From: Rhizopus sp. PT2906
Lineage: Eukaryota; Mucoromycota; Mucoromycetes; Mucorales; Rhizopodaceae
Direction of reading: 5' to 3'
Assembly: GCA_025529335.1 (NCBI GenBank)
Contig: JAMYHX010000495.1
Location: 1 to 32,455, forward strand
Length of the DNA: 32,455 bases
Below are positions 12,268-22,793 of the stretch, piece after piece. Position numbers and translations under genes: made by a program. Within the stretch, counting starts at the first letter, position 1, and the number at the start of each line of letters is the position of its first letter. Under the pieces are notes generated by a model. It was not told where the DNA came from, did not search any database, and saw only the letters and a list, made by a program, of their open reading frames with translations.

Positions 12268-14235
12268 TTATTTTGATTTCTTTTGCACTGAATTCATTGC
12301 AGTGGCTAAACTAGTAATGATTCTGTGCGCTCTAATTAAGTAAGCATAATCAGGAATGCTTGGATCAGTATGTCTAATAAGATCTAATAGAGCAAAAAGT
12401 AAGTAAGCTAATCACTACATCATGCTTCTATTAGTACCTGCTAATAGTAATCCATATCTAGCCACCCGCTGAATAGGAATAATCAAGAAATCCTCCATAG
12501 AGAATTGGCTGGTTTCTTTTTTACTATACAATCTCTGTATACAGATGAGTGATCTGCTTTATAATTCCATAATATCACAATTACCTGTCTATAGTTTTCA
12601 TACATCTTATTCTGTAGCAACTTTCTATTTTCCTTATAATCAATAGCACACCTTAAAAAGACGACCATATCTTCCGACATATCGCATAATATTTTTCCCA
12701 GCTGTCCGCCATGGCAACATTCTACTAATGGAGGCATAGCATCAAATGGATAAATGATCTTGGGTGAATCAGTCGTTGATCGCTTATCGAGTTGAAGATG
12801 ACGCAAACGATGAATTAACTTGGCAGAAAATCTCATGAGATCAAAGAGATTAGCGAAAACATCCGCACCATTTAACTGAGCATATCGACTTTCTCTTCCA
12901 ATGGCATTGACAAGCGCATCATAAAATACCTAAAATAGACAAGGTTAGCCATTATTATTAATTTCATATGAAAATCTATAAACGTACGATTTTTGTGTAA
13001 TACAGTTGATTCCAAAAGTTGACTTCAGTTGTGTAGAATTCTCTTAAAATAAATTTACGTGTCAATTGATACTTTTCTCGCTTTTCAGGTGTCTATGGAG
13101 GTGTGTTAGTTTGGTTACTATTGTTTGTCGTCATAGTTACCATGTGTTGCATTCTAGAATGTATAGCAGACGGTTGGTTGAGCAAGATCTGTAAGGTATC
13201 ATGCCATGTCATCAAAGCTTTGGCTTCTTTCTTCCAATTCATTTTACGTCGAAGCTGATATTCTCTTGGCTTGATATTTGTAAATTGAAGAACAGGTTCA
13301 CGTGTGTCTGGATCAAAAACATTAGGAATATACGTGTATCTCAGTGTTTCTTCACAGAATGGTAAAAACATTGGACCAGATACTGTATCACCATTCGCGG
13401 CAGCTTCGGCAGCACGTGCAATCACCTTTTGACATGGTTTGAAGGTTACTTTTTTATCCACAGGTCTATTCTTCTTGAGTAAAAGCATGTTACGAGTATG
13501 CTGTTCCGTTACATAGAGTATATCCCTCTCGACCATAGTAGAAGATGATGAGCTAAGGGAGATTGCATCATAACTAGGGCAACTTGAGCGTCGACGGAGT
13601 GAGTGTCTGTTACCTATACTGGCTGGATGTAGTGTAACATCAGACGAAATGCTACTAAGATTGCTATTGTTGTTTAGTAGTTCTGGATCAGAATGATACT
13701 CTTCATCCTCTTCTGTATCAGGTAATTCTTCCTCTTCCTCTTCTTCTTCATGATATGTAAAGCTATACAACTTTGCTGCACTTAATGAATGTCTCTTTCT
13801 ATTTATGTCTTCGGCTTCCCAGGGTGGAGGTGATAAAACCTCATCGGGTGATGATGCGATCAATGGGGGCATGATAGGTTCTGGGACTTCAGGTACATAG
13901 GTTGATTTTTCTGTTAGATCATTATGTCTGCGAAAGTGAGGAAAAGAAAACTTCTTTTTCGCACTACCGTTAGTGCTACTGCTCTCTTGAGATGTCATCG
14001 TATCGGATGATTTCAGTCTATAAGCTGGCTGTGTCTGGGCAACCACAGAACATTCACTTTCAGGAGAACTGACAAATTCCTCAGTTTGTCCAAATGATGA
14101 TATTCTCTGCAGGTCAGACTTGATCTTTTCTTTGGCTGAGATTAGTCCTGACCACCTTTTCCTTCTTGAGAGATTTTTCGTACTGATAGATAATACGGGT
14201 CGATTTGGTTCATTTGATGATTTTGATCTATTCAT
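12268..14235 (-). CDS. Rho guanine-nucleotide exchange factor (DH domain), 585 aa
   Basis: Predicted exons on the minus strand: 14235-13141, 13092-12988, 12929-12585, 12534-12438, 12383-12268. The first 365 residues are Ser-rich and basic/acidic low-complexity sequence with a conserved-looking block (VTFKPCQKVIARAA, RYTYIPNVFDP). The rest is a Dbl-homology domain beginning about residue 373 (FILREFYTTEVNFWNQL) and ending with the CR3-type helix LIIPIQRVARYGLLL then HTDPSIPDY. DH domains load GTP on Rho/Cdc42 proteins. The protein stops about 15 residues after the last DH helix (ending QKKSK), so there is no PH domain downstream, which is unusual for Dbl proteins. The first intron removes an in-frame TAG and its boundary (GTAACT, branch-like ACTAAC, CCATAG) is well supported. 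Its Rho target cannot be read from sequence. Confidence 0.88.
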
Positions 14236-14789
14236 TTTACTTGTGACAGGTATTGTTATTGTATTCTTAAAGAATACAAGAAAGAAGAAGCTAAAAAAAA
14301 GGGAAAGGAAGAGATATCTTAAACTACCTAAAACCTTTAACAGTCACAATGATCGTTGGTTGTAAGCAAGCCTGTTTCTTTTATTAGAGACAACACCAAT
14401 GATAACAAGATTTTCTCGTTGTTATGGGTTATCTCAATTTTTTTTATACATCATAATCAAGTATTTACTTTTATCCCTCACCTTGCTTTTATTATTTTTG
14501 AACACGAATGCTACACATGATGCAGGTGCTAAAACTAAAAAAAAAAGAAAGGGCCTGATTTATCAAAATTATATGCTGCCCCCCCCTTTTTTTTTAAACT
14601 TGCAGATATTATTTATTTTCGGAAATCGGATAAACAAGTGCATTCATAGCCGCGGCCAACTGAGACAGTAAACAAAACTCTATTTAACCGTGAGTATATT
14701 CTAGACCAACAATGAATACATGTCTTTGCTTTGTTGCTTCTGTCAAGAGCTATTGAACACATCATTTACCTTATCAGTATTTTGTTAGC
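14236..14789. other. Intergenic region upstream of the RhoGEF gene
   Basis: AT-rich spacer holding the RhoGEF 5' flank and the 3' flank of the orphan gene at 14790. Homopolymer tracts occur at 14580-14596 (C run followed by T run). Plus-strand open frames at 14120-14365 and 14399-14671 show no motif and I treat them as chance. Confidence 0.5.
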
Positions 14790-15523
14790 TTATTGCTGGA
14801 CGAAATTATGAAAGTACTCTACAGGTCCTGCTTCACTGGCAGATAACACACTCTCCTTACGAATCTATACAAGATTTGTCAAATAATTAAAATAACAAAC
14901 GAACTTCCCATACACCTCTAGATGAGCTTCAAATCGCGATATTCCTATTATTAAATCCATTAACTTTTTCAGTTATACGAGAGAACAGATATAATGAAAA
15001 GATGGGATAAGTATAAAATATCTAAGAGTTTGGTTTTTTCTTTGGGTTTCGTTGACTTTGGTTGTACTTGAAAACAAGAATGAATGGGACCTCCTTCACC
15101 TAAACCAAATGCCACTACTTTGCCCAATGTAATGAGCCTTATTCTTTTAATTATTAACCGTGATCTGTATACAGCTTCCAATATTTGTAATAGCTGTTTA
15201 GTGATGAGCTCTGTGTCATCTGGAAATTGTAAAGGATACAAATGGTTGATTTGACAAACCACGCCAGCTAGGAAATCCATTGCAAGTAAAGTGAATTTAG
15301 TTTTCATCAATTGGTATCCCATAGTCTCTATTTCGTGTACTTTATCAGGGTAGGAGCTGGCCAAGTGTGGTATTATCGATGAATAAGTAGTTTTATCTTG
15401 GAGGTACAAGAATACGACAAGACAGAACAAGACCTTTTGTGGCCATTTATGAATAGAATAAGGAAGAGATTCATAGCAAAAAAGAAATTGACCTTTATAT
15501 GCAAGAATAAAGGTTGTCATCAT
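14790..15523 (-). CDS. Orphan protein of a locally repeated family (5' end uncertain)
   Basis: Minus-strand exons that join in frame: 15523-15068, 14963-14916 and 14864-14790. The introns are GTACAA...AAAAG (104 bases, weak acceptor) and GTGTAT...TATAG (51 bases). The resulting 192 residues end EAGPVEYFHNFVQQ. I do not recognise the family; it is mostly helical-looking, with an internal run of Leu/Ile/Lys residues. The ATG at 15523 is the first in the open frame, but coding-like stretches upstream to about 15833 (for example an ATG at 15833) suggest missing 5' exons. DNA of the 5' part (15403-15531) is clearly repeated at 28256-28374, where it is degenerate. This could be a host gene family or a transposon-associated gene. 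Confidence 0.5.
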
Positions 15524-15833
15524 CTTATGGATTGTTTTAGATATGACTGTTGTCAATTACAATAGATTGTAGATGCCATAAATCAGAGTTGTGGGCTTAA
15601 TACGAGGTCTTATATTAGTATTTAAAATGACTTTGACTTATGTACAAAATGTATTGATTATATGTCAAAGAGTACATTATTCTTCGATATAAACGTAGAA
15701 ATACGACATCAAGCTAATAAGCATGCCTTTCAGAATTTTTAGCCTTTTTAGTCCTCCATCCATCAAGGTTACATTTTACTATTATTCAACAGCTGATAAT
15801 CTGTAATTCAGCCTGCTGGGTATTTTCTATCAT

Positions 15834-16311
15834 GTCTTCCTTGTATTTTTTTTTTTACTAGCATTCATGTGAAACAGTTGACGGCGGTGGTTGAGTGTAT
15901 TATCGTTCAACATACACTCACATCATATGAATTGTCCCGTGTTTGTGTGTTTTACCAAAATTAGATCTTTTATTGTTCATGTAGCACTGACTTTCGCGAT
16001 CCTGTTCCTTATGCTTCCTTTACTGGCAACAAACCTGCTTTTCAATCAACAACCGCTATCGGATAACTTTTATTAAAAAAATACTTGTAAGTTACCGAGT
16101 TTAATCTTACGTAAGCTACGGTTGAAAATTCATATGAGTCAAGTCATCTAAAACATAGTTTGCCCTATTTCCGATGACTTACTTTATTGATAGATATACT
16201 CACAAGAAATCATTCCAACTTTACAAACCATTTTTACCCTCAAAACACCGTCAAGCGATGACATTTCTAAAAGTTTGGTTTTTTTTTTTTTTTATTTCTA
16301 TTTCTTTCATT
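15834..16311. other. Intergenic region, no gene seen
   Basis: Located between two minus-strand genes. It holds AT-rich sequence with poly-T tracts (15847-15857, 16279-16293). Open frames at 15891-16076 and 16174-16434 (plus) are hydrophobic low-complexity frames without motifs. Confidence 0.45.
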
Positions 16312-17364
16312 CTATTGCTCATTTGGCATAAATGTCTGAGCTTCTTTACGATGGCTTTCCATCCAATCATTTACGTTACAAGACCAAGTTTTTTCATACT
16401 GGCCAAACCAGCCCTTCTTTTGCTTCTTGATTAATGTAAATCCATGCTTGACACGTAATATTTCTGCAGCCTTTGTTTGCAGTTCATTTGTAACAGCTTC
16501 TACACGTTCCAATCCCTTTTCATGAGCGAATACCATGGCCCTGTCAATCAAAAGTGTGGACAGTCCACTTCCTTGAAACTCGTTTCTGATAGCCAATCGT
16601 TGAAGAGTAGCCACCTTTTCCTCATGTGGCTCTGCAAAGACGTTTGGTGGCATCTTGTTGTAAAGGTCGTTCAAGTATTCAGGCACTGGTAAACGATATC
16701 TACGAAGAACAGCTGCCGACATCAATTTCCATGCTGGTGGTTGGGTAGGTCTGTTGGAATATAATCTCTCTCTATAATGTGCTAAACCAATCATACCACA
16801 TGGCTTATTGTCCAAAGTGAGTACCCAAAAATGAGAAGGAGTTTGTTCTTCAATTGGTTTCTGACTTCTTTTTATCTCCGTGGCAGGCTTGGCGTCCTTA
16901 TCAAATGTTACTCGCTTTTTACCATCACTTGTCGAGATGGATTCTTCTTCCAATTCGATTTCTTCTTTTATCCAATTCAAGTAATAAATCTCTGGATCAC
17001 TCAAGTCATTCATACGAGCCTGCTCTACTTGATCAACTGCTTCAAAACGGTCGGTGAATACGAAAACACCTGCAAAAGAAACGAGAAACCAAGAAATAGT
17101 CAAGAAGACCTTTAATGCCGTAGAAGTCCAACTGGGTACGCTGAGATCTGCAAGAAGGATAGGTACGATAGCCATTAGGTAAGAGTAGAAGCCAAACCAG
17201 ACTACCCAGAACAGCGGTGACTTTAACTTACTCTTGACGCCTTCGGGTACCAAGACAAAGTAAGTGCTATAGAATAAATGGTCTATTTGATCATGGTCAC
17301 TTGCTCTATATGTTCGTAGCATTAAGCGTGGTGTCCTCAAGTTTTCGTCAGAGATTCCTTGCAT
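16312..17364 (-). CDS. Membrane-anchored GNAT-family N-acetyltransferase, 350 aa
   Basis: Single exon. The open frame extends to 17397, but the first ATG is at 17364, giving MQGISDENL. Residues 51-72 and 80-104 are two hydrophobic helices separated by a short polar turn, inserted after an N-terminal block (RTPRLMLRTYRASD) that itself looks like the start of a GNAT fold. The acetyl-CoA-binding motif A is in the C-terminal half: LQRLAIRNEFQGSGLSTLL with Q/RxxGxG at 264-267, followed by the motif B helix (KAAEILRVKHGF). It would transfer an acetyl group from acetyl-CoA to an unknown substrate; a hairpin in the membrane recalls NAT8-type enzymes. Substrate and compartment are unknown. Confidence 0.8.
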   Translation of the reverse strand: MQGISDENLRTPRLMLRTYRASDHDQIDHLFYSTYFVLVPEGVKSKLKSPLFWVVWFGFYSYLMAIVPILLADLSVPSWTSTALKVFLTISWFLVSFAGVFVFTDRFEAVDQVEQARMNDLSDPEIYYLNWIKEEIELEEESISTSDGKKRVTFDKDAKPATEIKRSQKPIEEQTPSHFWVLTLDNKPCGMIGLAHYRERLYSNRPTQPPAWKLMSAAVLRRYRLPVPEYLNDLYNKMPPNVFAEPHEEKVATLQRLAIRNEFQGSGLSTLLIDRAMVFAHEKGLERVEAVTNELQTKAAEILRVKHGFTLIKKQKKGWFGQYEKTWSCNVNDWMESHRKEAQTFMPNEQ

Positions 17365-17420
17365 TATGAATTTTGGTGAAAGAAAAGAAGTCAACAACTA
17401 TAAAAACCATAGTCGCCTAT

Positions 17421-17810
17421 TTAAAAACTATTGGCACAAGATGTTAAAATTGATTCGTCAAGATTTAAACTTCGCTCATTGACCATTTTTACATTAAAGT
17501 TGCATAAAATCTCTATGAATGTTACATTGTGAAGATCGCTCTTTTCATACCTCCTTTGAAGTTTGTTCAATCTGTCCATTAAGCGCCCTGTGTGAAAGAA
17601 ATAGTAAAGAACAAATTCAATAGCGGTATGTTTAGGTATTATTCGCGCTATTATGATTAATATAACATCTACTGAGAATACAATACTATCTTTCTCTAAA
17701 CATTTGACAGAACTGTCCTTAATTTCGCTTGCTTTTATTGATATGCATTGGTTTAATTTCTTTTTGTATAAACGTCTGCTATTAAGGGATTCAGATGGTT
17801 GTACATCCAT
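17421..17810 (-). CDS. Hypothetical protein, 129 aa
   Basis: Open frame from ATG at 17810 to a stop at 17421, just upstream of and on the same strand as the acetyltransferase gene. It has a central hydrophobic stretch (VDVILIIIARII) and a basic C-terminal half (DRLNKLQRRYEKSD). No family recognised. The length is modest for an AT-rich region and an intron could be hidden inside, so it may be an exon of a larger or decayed gene. Confidence 0.3.
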   Translation of the reverse strand: MDVQPSESLNSRRLYKKKLNQCISIKASEIKDSSVKCLEKDSIVFSVDVILIIIARIIPKHTAIEFVLYYFFHTGRLMDRLNKLQRRYEKSDLHNVTFIEILCNFNVKMVNERSLNLDESILTSCANSF

Positions 17811-18078
17811 ATTCCCCCTGAGCTAAACCCAGTTGAGCAGTTCTGAACTCTACTCAAAAGAAAAGTGAAGCAAAGTCAACTTGACGACGCCAAGGGCTCG
17901 AAAAAAAAGGCAAGAATAACTGAAGCTAATTAAGGTATTCATGTTGATATTCTTCAGACAGCTCTGCTGGGAGCTTTACAAACCCATCATTTGGATGTAG
18001 TAGGTTAGGGTGTCACAAAACCGCTGAATTTTCTGAGTATCGCCGTTTGGCACTGGCAACACAATTCTTTTTTTGTTC
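17811..18078. other. Divergent intergenic region
   Basis: Separates the minus-strand hypothetical ORF (ATG at 17810) from the plus-strand zinc-cluster gene (ATG at 18079), so it should hold both promoters. I see no clear TATA box or operator-like repeat. Confidence 0.45.
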
Positions 18079-20179
18079 ATGAACAAAAGAGGCAAAAAAA
18101 CACCTTGTGAAGGTATTGTATGTTTCTTGTATGTATGTCTATAGCTAATATGTATATAAAAGGCTGTAGAGAAAGAAAAAAGAAGTGTACAGGGGAATTA
18201 CCTTGCGAGAGGTATAAAAGAATTACTGCAAACTGTAAATTGAGGAACTTATGCAGTAGATTAGATGTCAAAAGCTTGGGACCAAATGTCATTATTTACA
18301 ACCTGTAGCTGTTCCAAATGCTGATCATATTCGAGATGTCAATTATTATCAATTACAGCTTCAAGTTGATGCTCTTAAAGATGTATTGACAAACATGGAA
18401 CATAATCTCTGTGCCATCAGGCAAAAAGCTAGGATTAAAGACAACAATGACAAGAGCACTAACGACACAAAAGATGATGTCAACTGGCAACTTACTATCA
18501 ACAACGGATCTATATCAATTCATACAGATATCAAAACATATGCTGGACTACTACAATCTATCCAAACAATTGCAGCAAAGCACTTTTCATTGACAACACA
18601 AACAATATTAAATGATCATATCGAATTTATCCAACGACAGAAACTTCCAAGCAAGCTTCGGACTGGAGCCTTTCTTGCTGTTTTGAAATGCATAGAAATG
18701 AACAAACAAGGGCAATTAGCTACAATAACCTATGCATCACGCAGTCATAGCTATCCGCTACAGAATATTATCCCACAGTTGATGCGCATTTATTTTTCAT
18801 GTCAGTTCTTACGCCGAGTCGTCTTTCACCAACATACCTTTTTTAAAATGTTTATCAAAAGTACGGATAAATTATCACCGGTAGTTTATGCTCTTTGTGC
18901 AACTGTGCTAAGTGAGAGATGTAGGCACATTATCAAGCTATTTGCTAGTCAAGAACGAATAATCCTCGGGGAAAGATTTTACGATAAAGCAAGGGAATTG
19001 ATCGAAGTTAAATTTGATGAGATTGGCCTAGAGACAATGATGACTTTTACCTTTTTGGCTACTTATAAAGCAAATTTATTATACCCTCAAGAAGCTAAAA
19101 TGTATTTGGAAATGGCTATGCGAATACGGCAAATATTAGCCGAAACGACATACAAGGACCCTAATTTATGCGATAAAGGGGAATATATTACGTTTAAAAG
19201 GCAAGGCGTCGCTCTACAATATGTTATCACAGTACTCCAATACATCAATAATAAGCGAGGCATGCCAGTCGAAATAAAATCAGATCGCAATGTAGAAAAT
19301 AGGAAGCCAGACAATATGAAAAAATATGAATATTCTGTAGAGTATGACGCTACTGTATTGCCAGATGAGCCTCCAACTGTTGCTCGATCTATTGCGGAAA
19401 GACGCTGTCTGAATCTGATAGGAAAAGTGATGTCTCCTTATTATAGACGTGTTCGACATGGAGTAGATGATAATATACCTGTTTCGTTAATTATGAAAAC
19501 AGAAGAAGAACTGAAACAACTCTATTTTCAAAAAGTCGACCCAGACTATCGCTTGCCTATGTCGATATTTAACGAAGACTTGGACGATCTGGAGTTTAAG
19601 CGAAGATTGGACAACTGTAGTCAATGCAGCATTCATTCGGTTTGTCTAGCTGTTTTATTCTATCAGTCACATATAGGACTGTATGAACCTTATTTGCCCA
19701 ACCTACAAGGAAATGGATCACAGACAGACTCATTACTAGACTATACACCTACCGAATACCCATCACCCCAAGTAAATTACAATATCCTTAAACTACATGC
19801 TCATCAAGTATGCTTCAAGTCTGCCCGGATAGTTGTTCGTCTATTGGAATATCTATGCAATGTTTTGGATACATGCAACGTGAATTTAGGAATCTTGATG
19901 TGTGCATGGGAAATACATAGAAGAAATGCATGCTTGGATATGAATGACGATGAACTAGCAAAGAGTGATGTGTATACTTATCTGAGCACTGACGAGATCA
20001 ATATATCTAGAGCCTACATGTTTCGATGTATTCAAATTCTCAAGCGAGGCTACATGTTTAACCAGACAGAAAGAAGCAGCTGGGAGTTTTTTAAGAAATC
20101 CGAACAACAAATGATGGAAGCTTTATGCATCTCTCCACAACCGACAGCAGAATATTGGGAACCTGCACATCCATTTTAA
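18079..20179 (+). CDS. Zn(II)2Cys6-type fungal transcription factor with altered zinc cluster, 665 aa
   Basis: Predicted exons: 18079-18112, 18163-18255, 18309-20179. The N-terminus reads as a fungal binuclear zinc cluster: CEGC, then RERKKK and C, then TGELP and C, but the fifth ligand is Tyr (CERYKRITANC where CERC is expected). The rest is one long open frame with a helical region typical of the fungal-TF middle homology region (RFYDKARELIEVKF, EAKMYLEMAMRIRQIL, YQSHIGLYEPYLPN). Such proteins bind CGG-type DNA sites and regulate metabolism. Intron 1 (50 bases, CTAAT branch) is well supported because it creates CxxC. Intron 2 (GTAGAT to CCTGTAG, 53 bases) is one of several choices; GTAAAT at 18235 would also remove the sixth Cys. 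The long intact frame argues against simple pseudogene status. Confidence 0.75.
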
Positions 20180-20199
20180 CACAATATTTGCTTTATTAT

Positions 20200-21045
20200 T
20201 TATCGTATATATTCGATGTTTACGGAATCATACTTTATACTGTCTCTTGTTTGACCCTCAATATACATCATCCGAGGATTTCGAATACACAGAGGGACAA
20301 AAGATGGCAGAATAACAGATAATTCGCAAGATCGTTTGGCTGCTTCTATATAGTCACCAATGTAATTCTCGCCTCCATAATTGCTTGGGGAACAGACAAA
20401 GGCCCAAGGGAGAGGAATATGTAAATCATACGCCGCTTATTTTATAAATACTTTGTGAGTTTGCTTACTTTTAATAGTATCTCATGTTACCTTCAAATAA
20501 AATCTGTTTCGATGTGACATTACACTCTCGGAACATCCAATAATGGCTATTGTTTTCCGAAGATAGACATTCTGTGCATGGAAAGGTAATATTGTACCCA
20601 AGTTCTTTGCCACTATATGATATTGTTAGTTACTGGTTACCGTAACAAAACATCTTCTTACCAAGCTATACAAGCTATGTCGCGCAATCTACATCCACAG
20701 CAAGGTGCAGAATAGTCTCCATAAATGTATCCTACACTAATGTTTGTTCAATATTTGATCTGCTATCAACCGGATTATCTTACGTGGTAGGCTGCATATC
20801 AGTTGAATAGATCACTGTTTTTTTATCGGATAATAAAGCAGCCTATAGAATTTATTTTTAAATCAAATGCCATGTCAGTTAATTATTTTCCTATTTACAC
20901 GCATGCAGCGATCACTTAGGACCGTAGAGCAGTCACCGCATTCGACTCTATAAACAGGCCTTTGGCCAACGCCTCCGCGATCATTAACGCGTTGCCATTC
21001 CATAATTACTTCTCCAATATCTGCTAAATAGAATGGTGCGGACAT
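20200..21045 (-). CDS. FAM72: FAM72-family protein, 212 aa
   Basis: Five predicted minus-strand exons: 21045-20899, 20842-20784, 20736-20662, 20612-20491, 20435-20200, all phases consistent. Landmarks of the FAM72 family appear in order: CGDCSTVLSDRCM (compare C-x2-C then LSSRGM), IYSTDMQPT, C82-x-C84, RLRDIAC91-x2-C94G, GYNITFPC106-x2-C109, and NNSHYWMF. The cysteine pairs look like a zinc ribbon. In mammals FAM72A binds the uracil-DNA glycosylase UNG2 and alters uracil repair; whether that holds in fungi is unknown. The last exon (acceptor AATAAG) encodes a tail with no animal counterpart that I recognise, so its boundary is less certain. The gene ends 20 bases from the stop of the zinc-cluster factor, which converges on it. 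Confidence 0.85.
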
Positions 21046-21194
21046 AATGAATGAAAATGAAGAAGAAGAAGAGGAAAAAGTGAATCCAGTTATAAGGAAA
21101 TATTATTATATGGTCAAGTTTTATTGATATTTGATCTCGGGATAGCAATTAGAACCAGTCTAGAAAGCATAAATCCTAGGAAGAATATCTATTT

Positions 21195-21701
21195 TTAGCT
21201 CTTATTCATTGTCCATGGTGGGGTTGGTCCTCTCCACGTCTGAGCAATTCCAGCTTGCACTGTTGCAGACATTCGATGACTGTGAATGCTCGAACGGGAT
21301 ATATTAGACAGTGGCGTCGTTGACTGAATGTTGTTCTCATGATCTGGTACGGGGGATAATGAAAATTCTCTTCTAGGCTCCCTTTTTGGTTCTTCTTGCT
21401 CAAGCGGAGGTAGTTGTTTTCTTTGTCTTTGTTGCTGGGAAGGTGATAATGCTGTTTGTACCTCATCAACTGGTTGCTCATCTGATAATTGAGGTAGTTG
21501 TGTCGTGTGATCTGGTTCTTTCCCGAGCACGCTCTCTAAAGCTAAGATTTCGTCAATATTAATCATTTCGCGCATAGCAGCCTTTCTGGCTATTGACAAT
21601 TGATGCCGTCTGAAACAAAAATACAATGTGAGCATGATCAAGACCAAGATCAGTCCAGATATTAATCCAATTAGTCCTAATTGCCAATTCTCAAAGGTCA
21701 T
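21195..21701 (-). CDS. Small single-pass membrane protein, 168 aa
   Basis: Single open frame from ATG at 21701. Residues about 8-30 form one strongly hydrophobic helix (GLIGLISGLILVLIMLTLYF) followed by basic residues (FRRHQ), which suggests a type III or tail-in topology with a cytosolic C-terminus. The remaining 135 residues are polar, Pro/Gln/Ser-rich and probably disordered. It lies 149 bases upstream of, and on the same strand as, the FAM72-like gene. I do not recognise a family. Confidence 0.55.
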   Translation of the reverse strand: MTFENWQLGLIGLISGLILVLIMLTLYFCFRRHQLSIARKAAMREMINIDEILALESVLGKEPDHTTQLPQLSDEQPVDEVQTALSPSQQQRQRKQLPPLEQEEPKREPRREFSLSPVPDHENNIQSTTPLSNISRSSIHSHRMSATVQAGIAQTWRGPTPPWTMNKS

Positions 21702-22793
21702 GTATTGCGAAATAGAAAAGAAGTGAAGAAGAAAAGGAAATGTCCTTACTGTGTATTTCTGAACTTCAATATAATGAAACGGGTTGCTTTATATGGAATT
21801 CTTGTTTATTCAGGTGTAAGCATGTCTATATGCAGCTTATTTATTTAGTTACTCTAAAAGAACGATTGGCCCATAAAAATTACTTTATCTCCTACAATTA
21901 GAATTGCTTTAAATAAAGGTATTATTTGTCATGAGATCACAGAATATTGACCTAGACTTAGTTGATCAGAAAATGATATTAGATAATTGATACTAGTGCA
22001 TGGACGATAAAAATTGATTTTGAAGAACAATGAAATATGTTTAAAAATATCCAAAGACACGCTTACATTAAAAGCATTAAGCTCACAAGGAAAAATTGTG
22101 CTTGATATAGCATCTATTGTCTATTTTACCTTCCAATAATGAAAGACTGTCCGTCACATCCTCTAATTGAGACTGAGACGGCCATGTCTTTTACTAAGCG
22201 TACAATATAGCCTGTGCCATAATCCACTTTTTCCCACGCACTAGTTTAACATTTGCTGAAAGTGCATAGTGTTAATTATTCACTTGTGATAACGCCACCA
22301 GATCATTTTTCCGTTTATTTTTTTAATAGTATCATCTCCTTCTCCTCTAAACACAAGCTGTGATACGTTTGCTGTGTAACGTTCAAATCTATTCAACCAG
22401 CAAAGGCTGTCAAGGGAACAACCAATGATGCGGACAGAAGCAGCAATACTATCAGTATATTATTGAAGACGGTTATAGGGCACGAAATGACATCAGCAGA
22501 GGGAGATATGCCAACGACGTTGGTGACCTCTTCATTTCTTTTTTAGCACCATGATTATTAAAAACAGCGACGGCATTCATATACACGCGTTTCTACACTG
22601 ACGACTAGGTCGACTGCTTGACAGCAAGCCTAAGCATATCCATCTAACCAAGAGTAGTAAAATGTGCCTATAGTCAATAGTAAACGGTCATGACAGCAGT
22701 GTCTACATGGATCTAATTGATATAAAAGAAGACCAATAGTTTACGCAAAAAAAAGGACACAACAGTTCTTTGGATTTATACTCTTTTACTCAA
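21702..22793. other. Intergenic region, about 1.1 kb
   Basis: Divergent region between the membrane protein (minus) and the small secreted protein (plus). No open frame with recognisable features. A TATA-like GATATAAAAG lies near 22720, about 75 bases before the secreted-protein ATG. Confidence 0.5.
22717..22730 (+). promoter_or_regulatory. TATA-like box of the small secreted-protein gene
   Basis: ATATAAAAGAAG lies about 70 bases upstream of the ATG at 22794, a normal distance for a TATA element plus short leader in these fungi. Confidence 0.45.
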
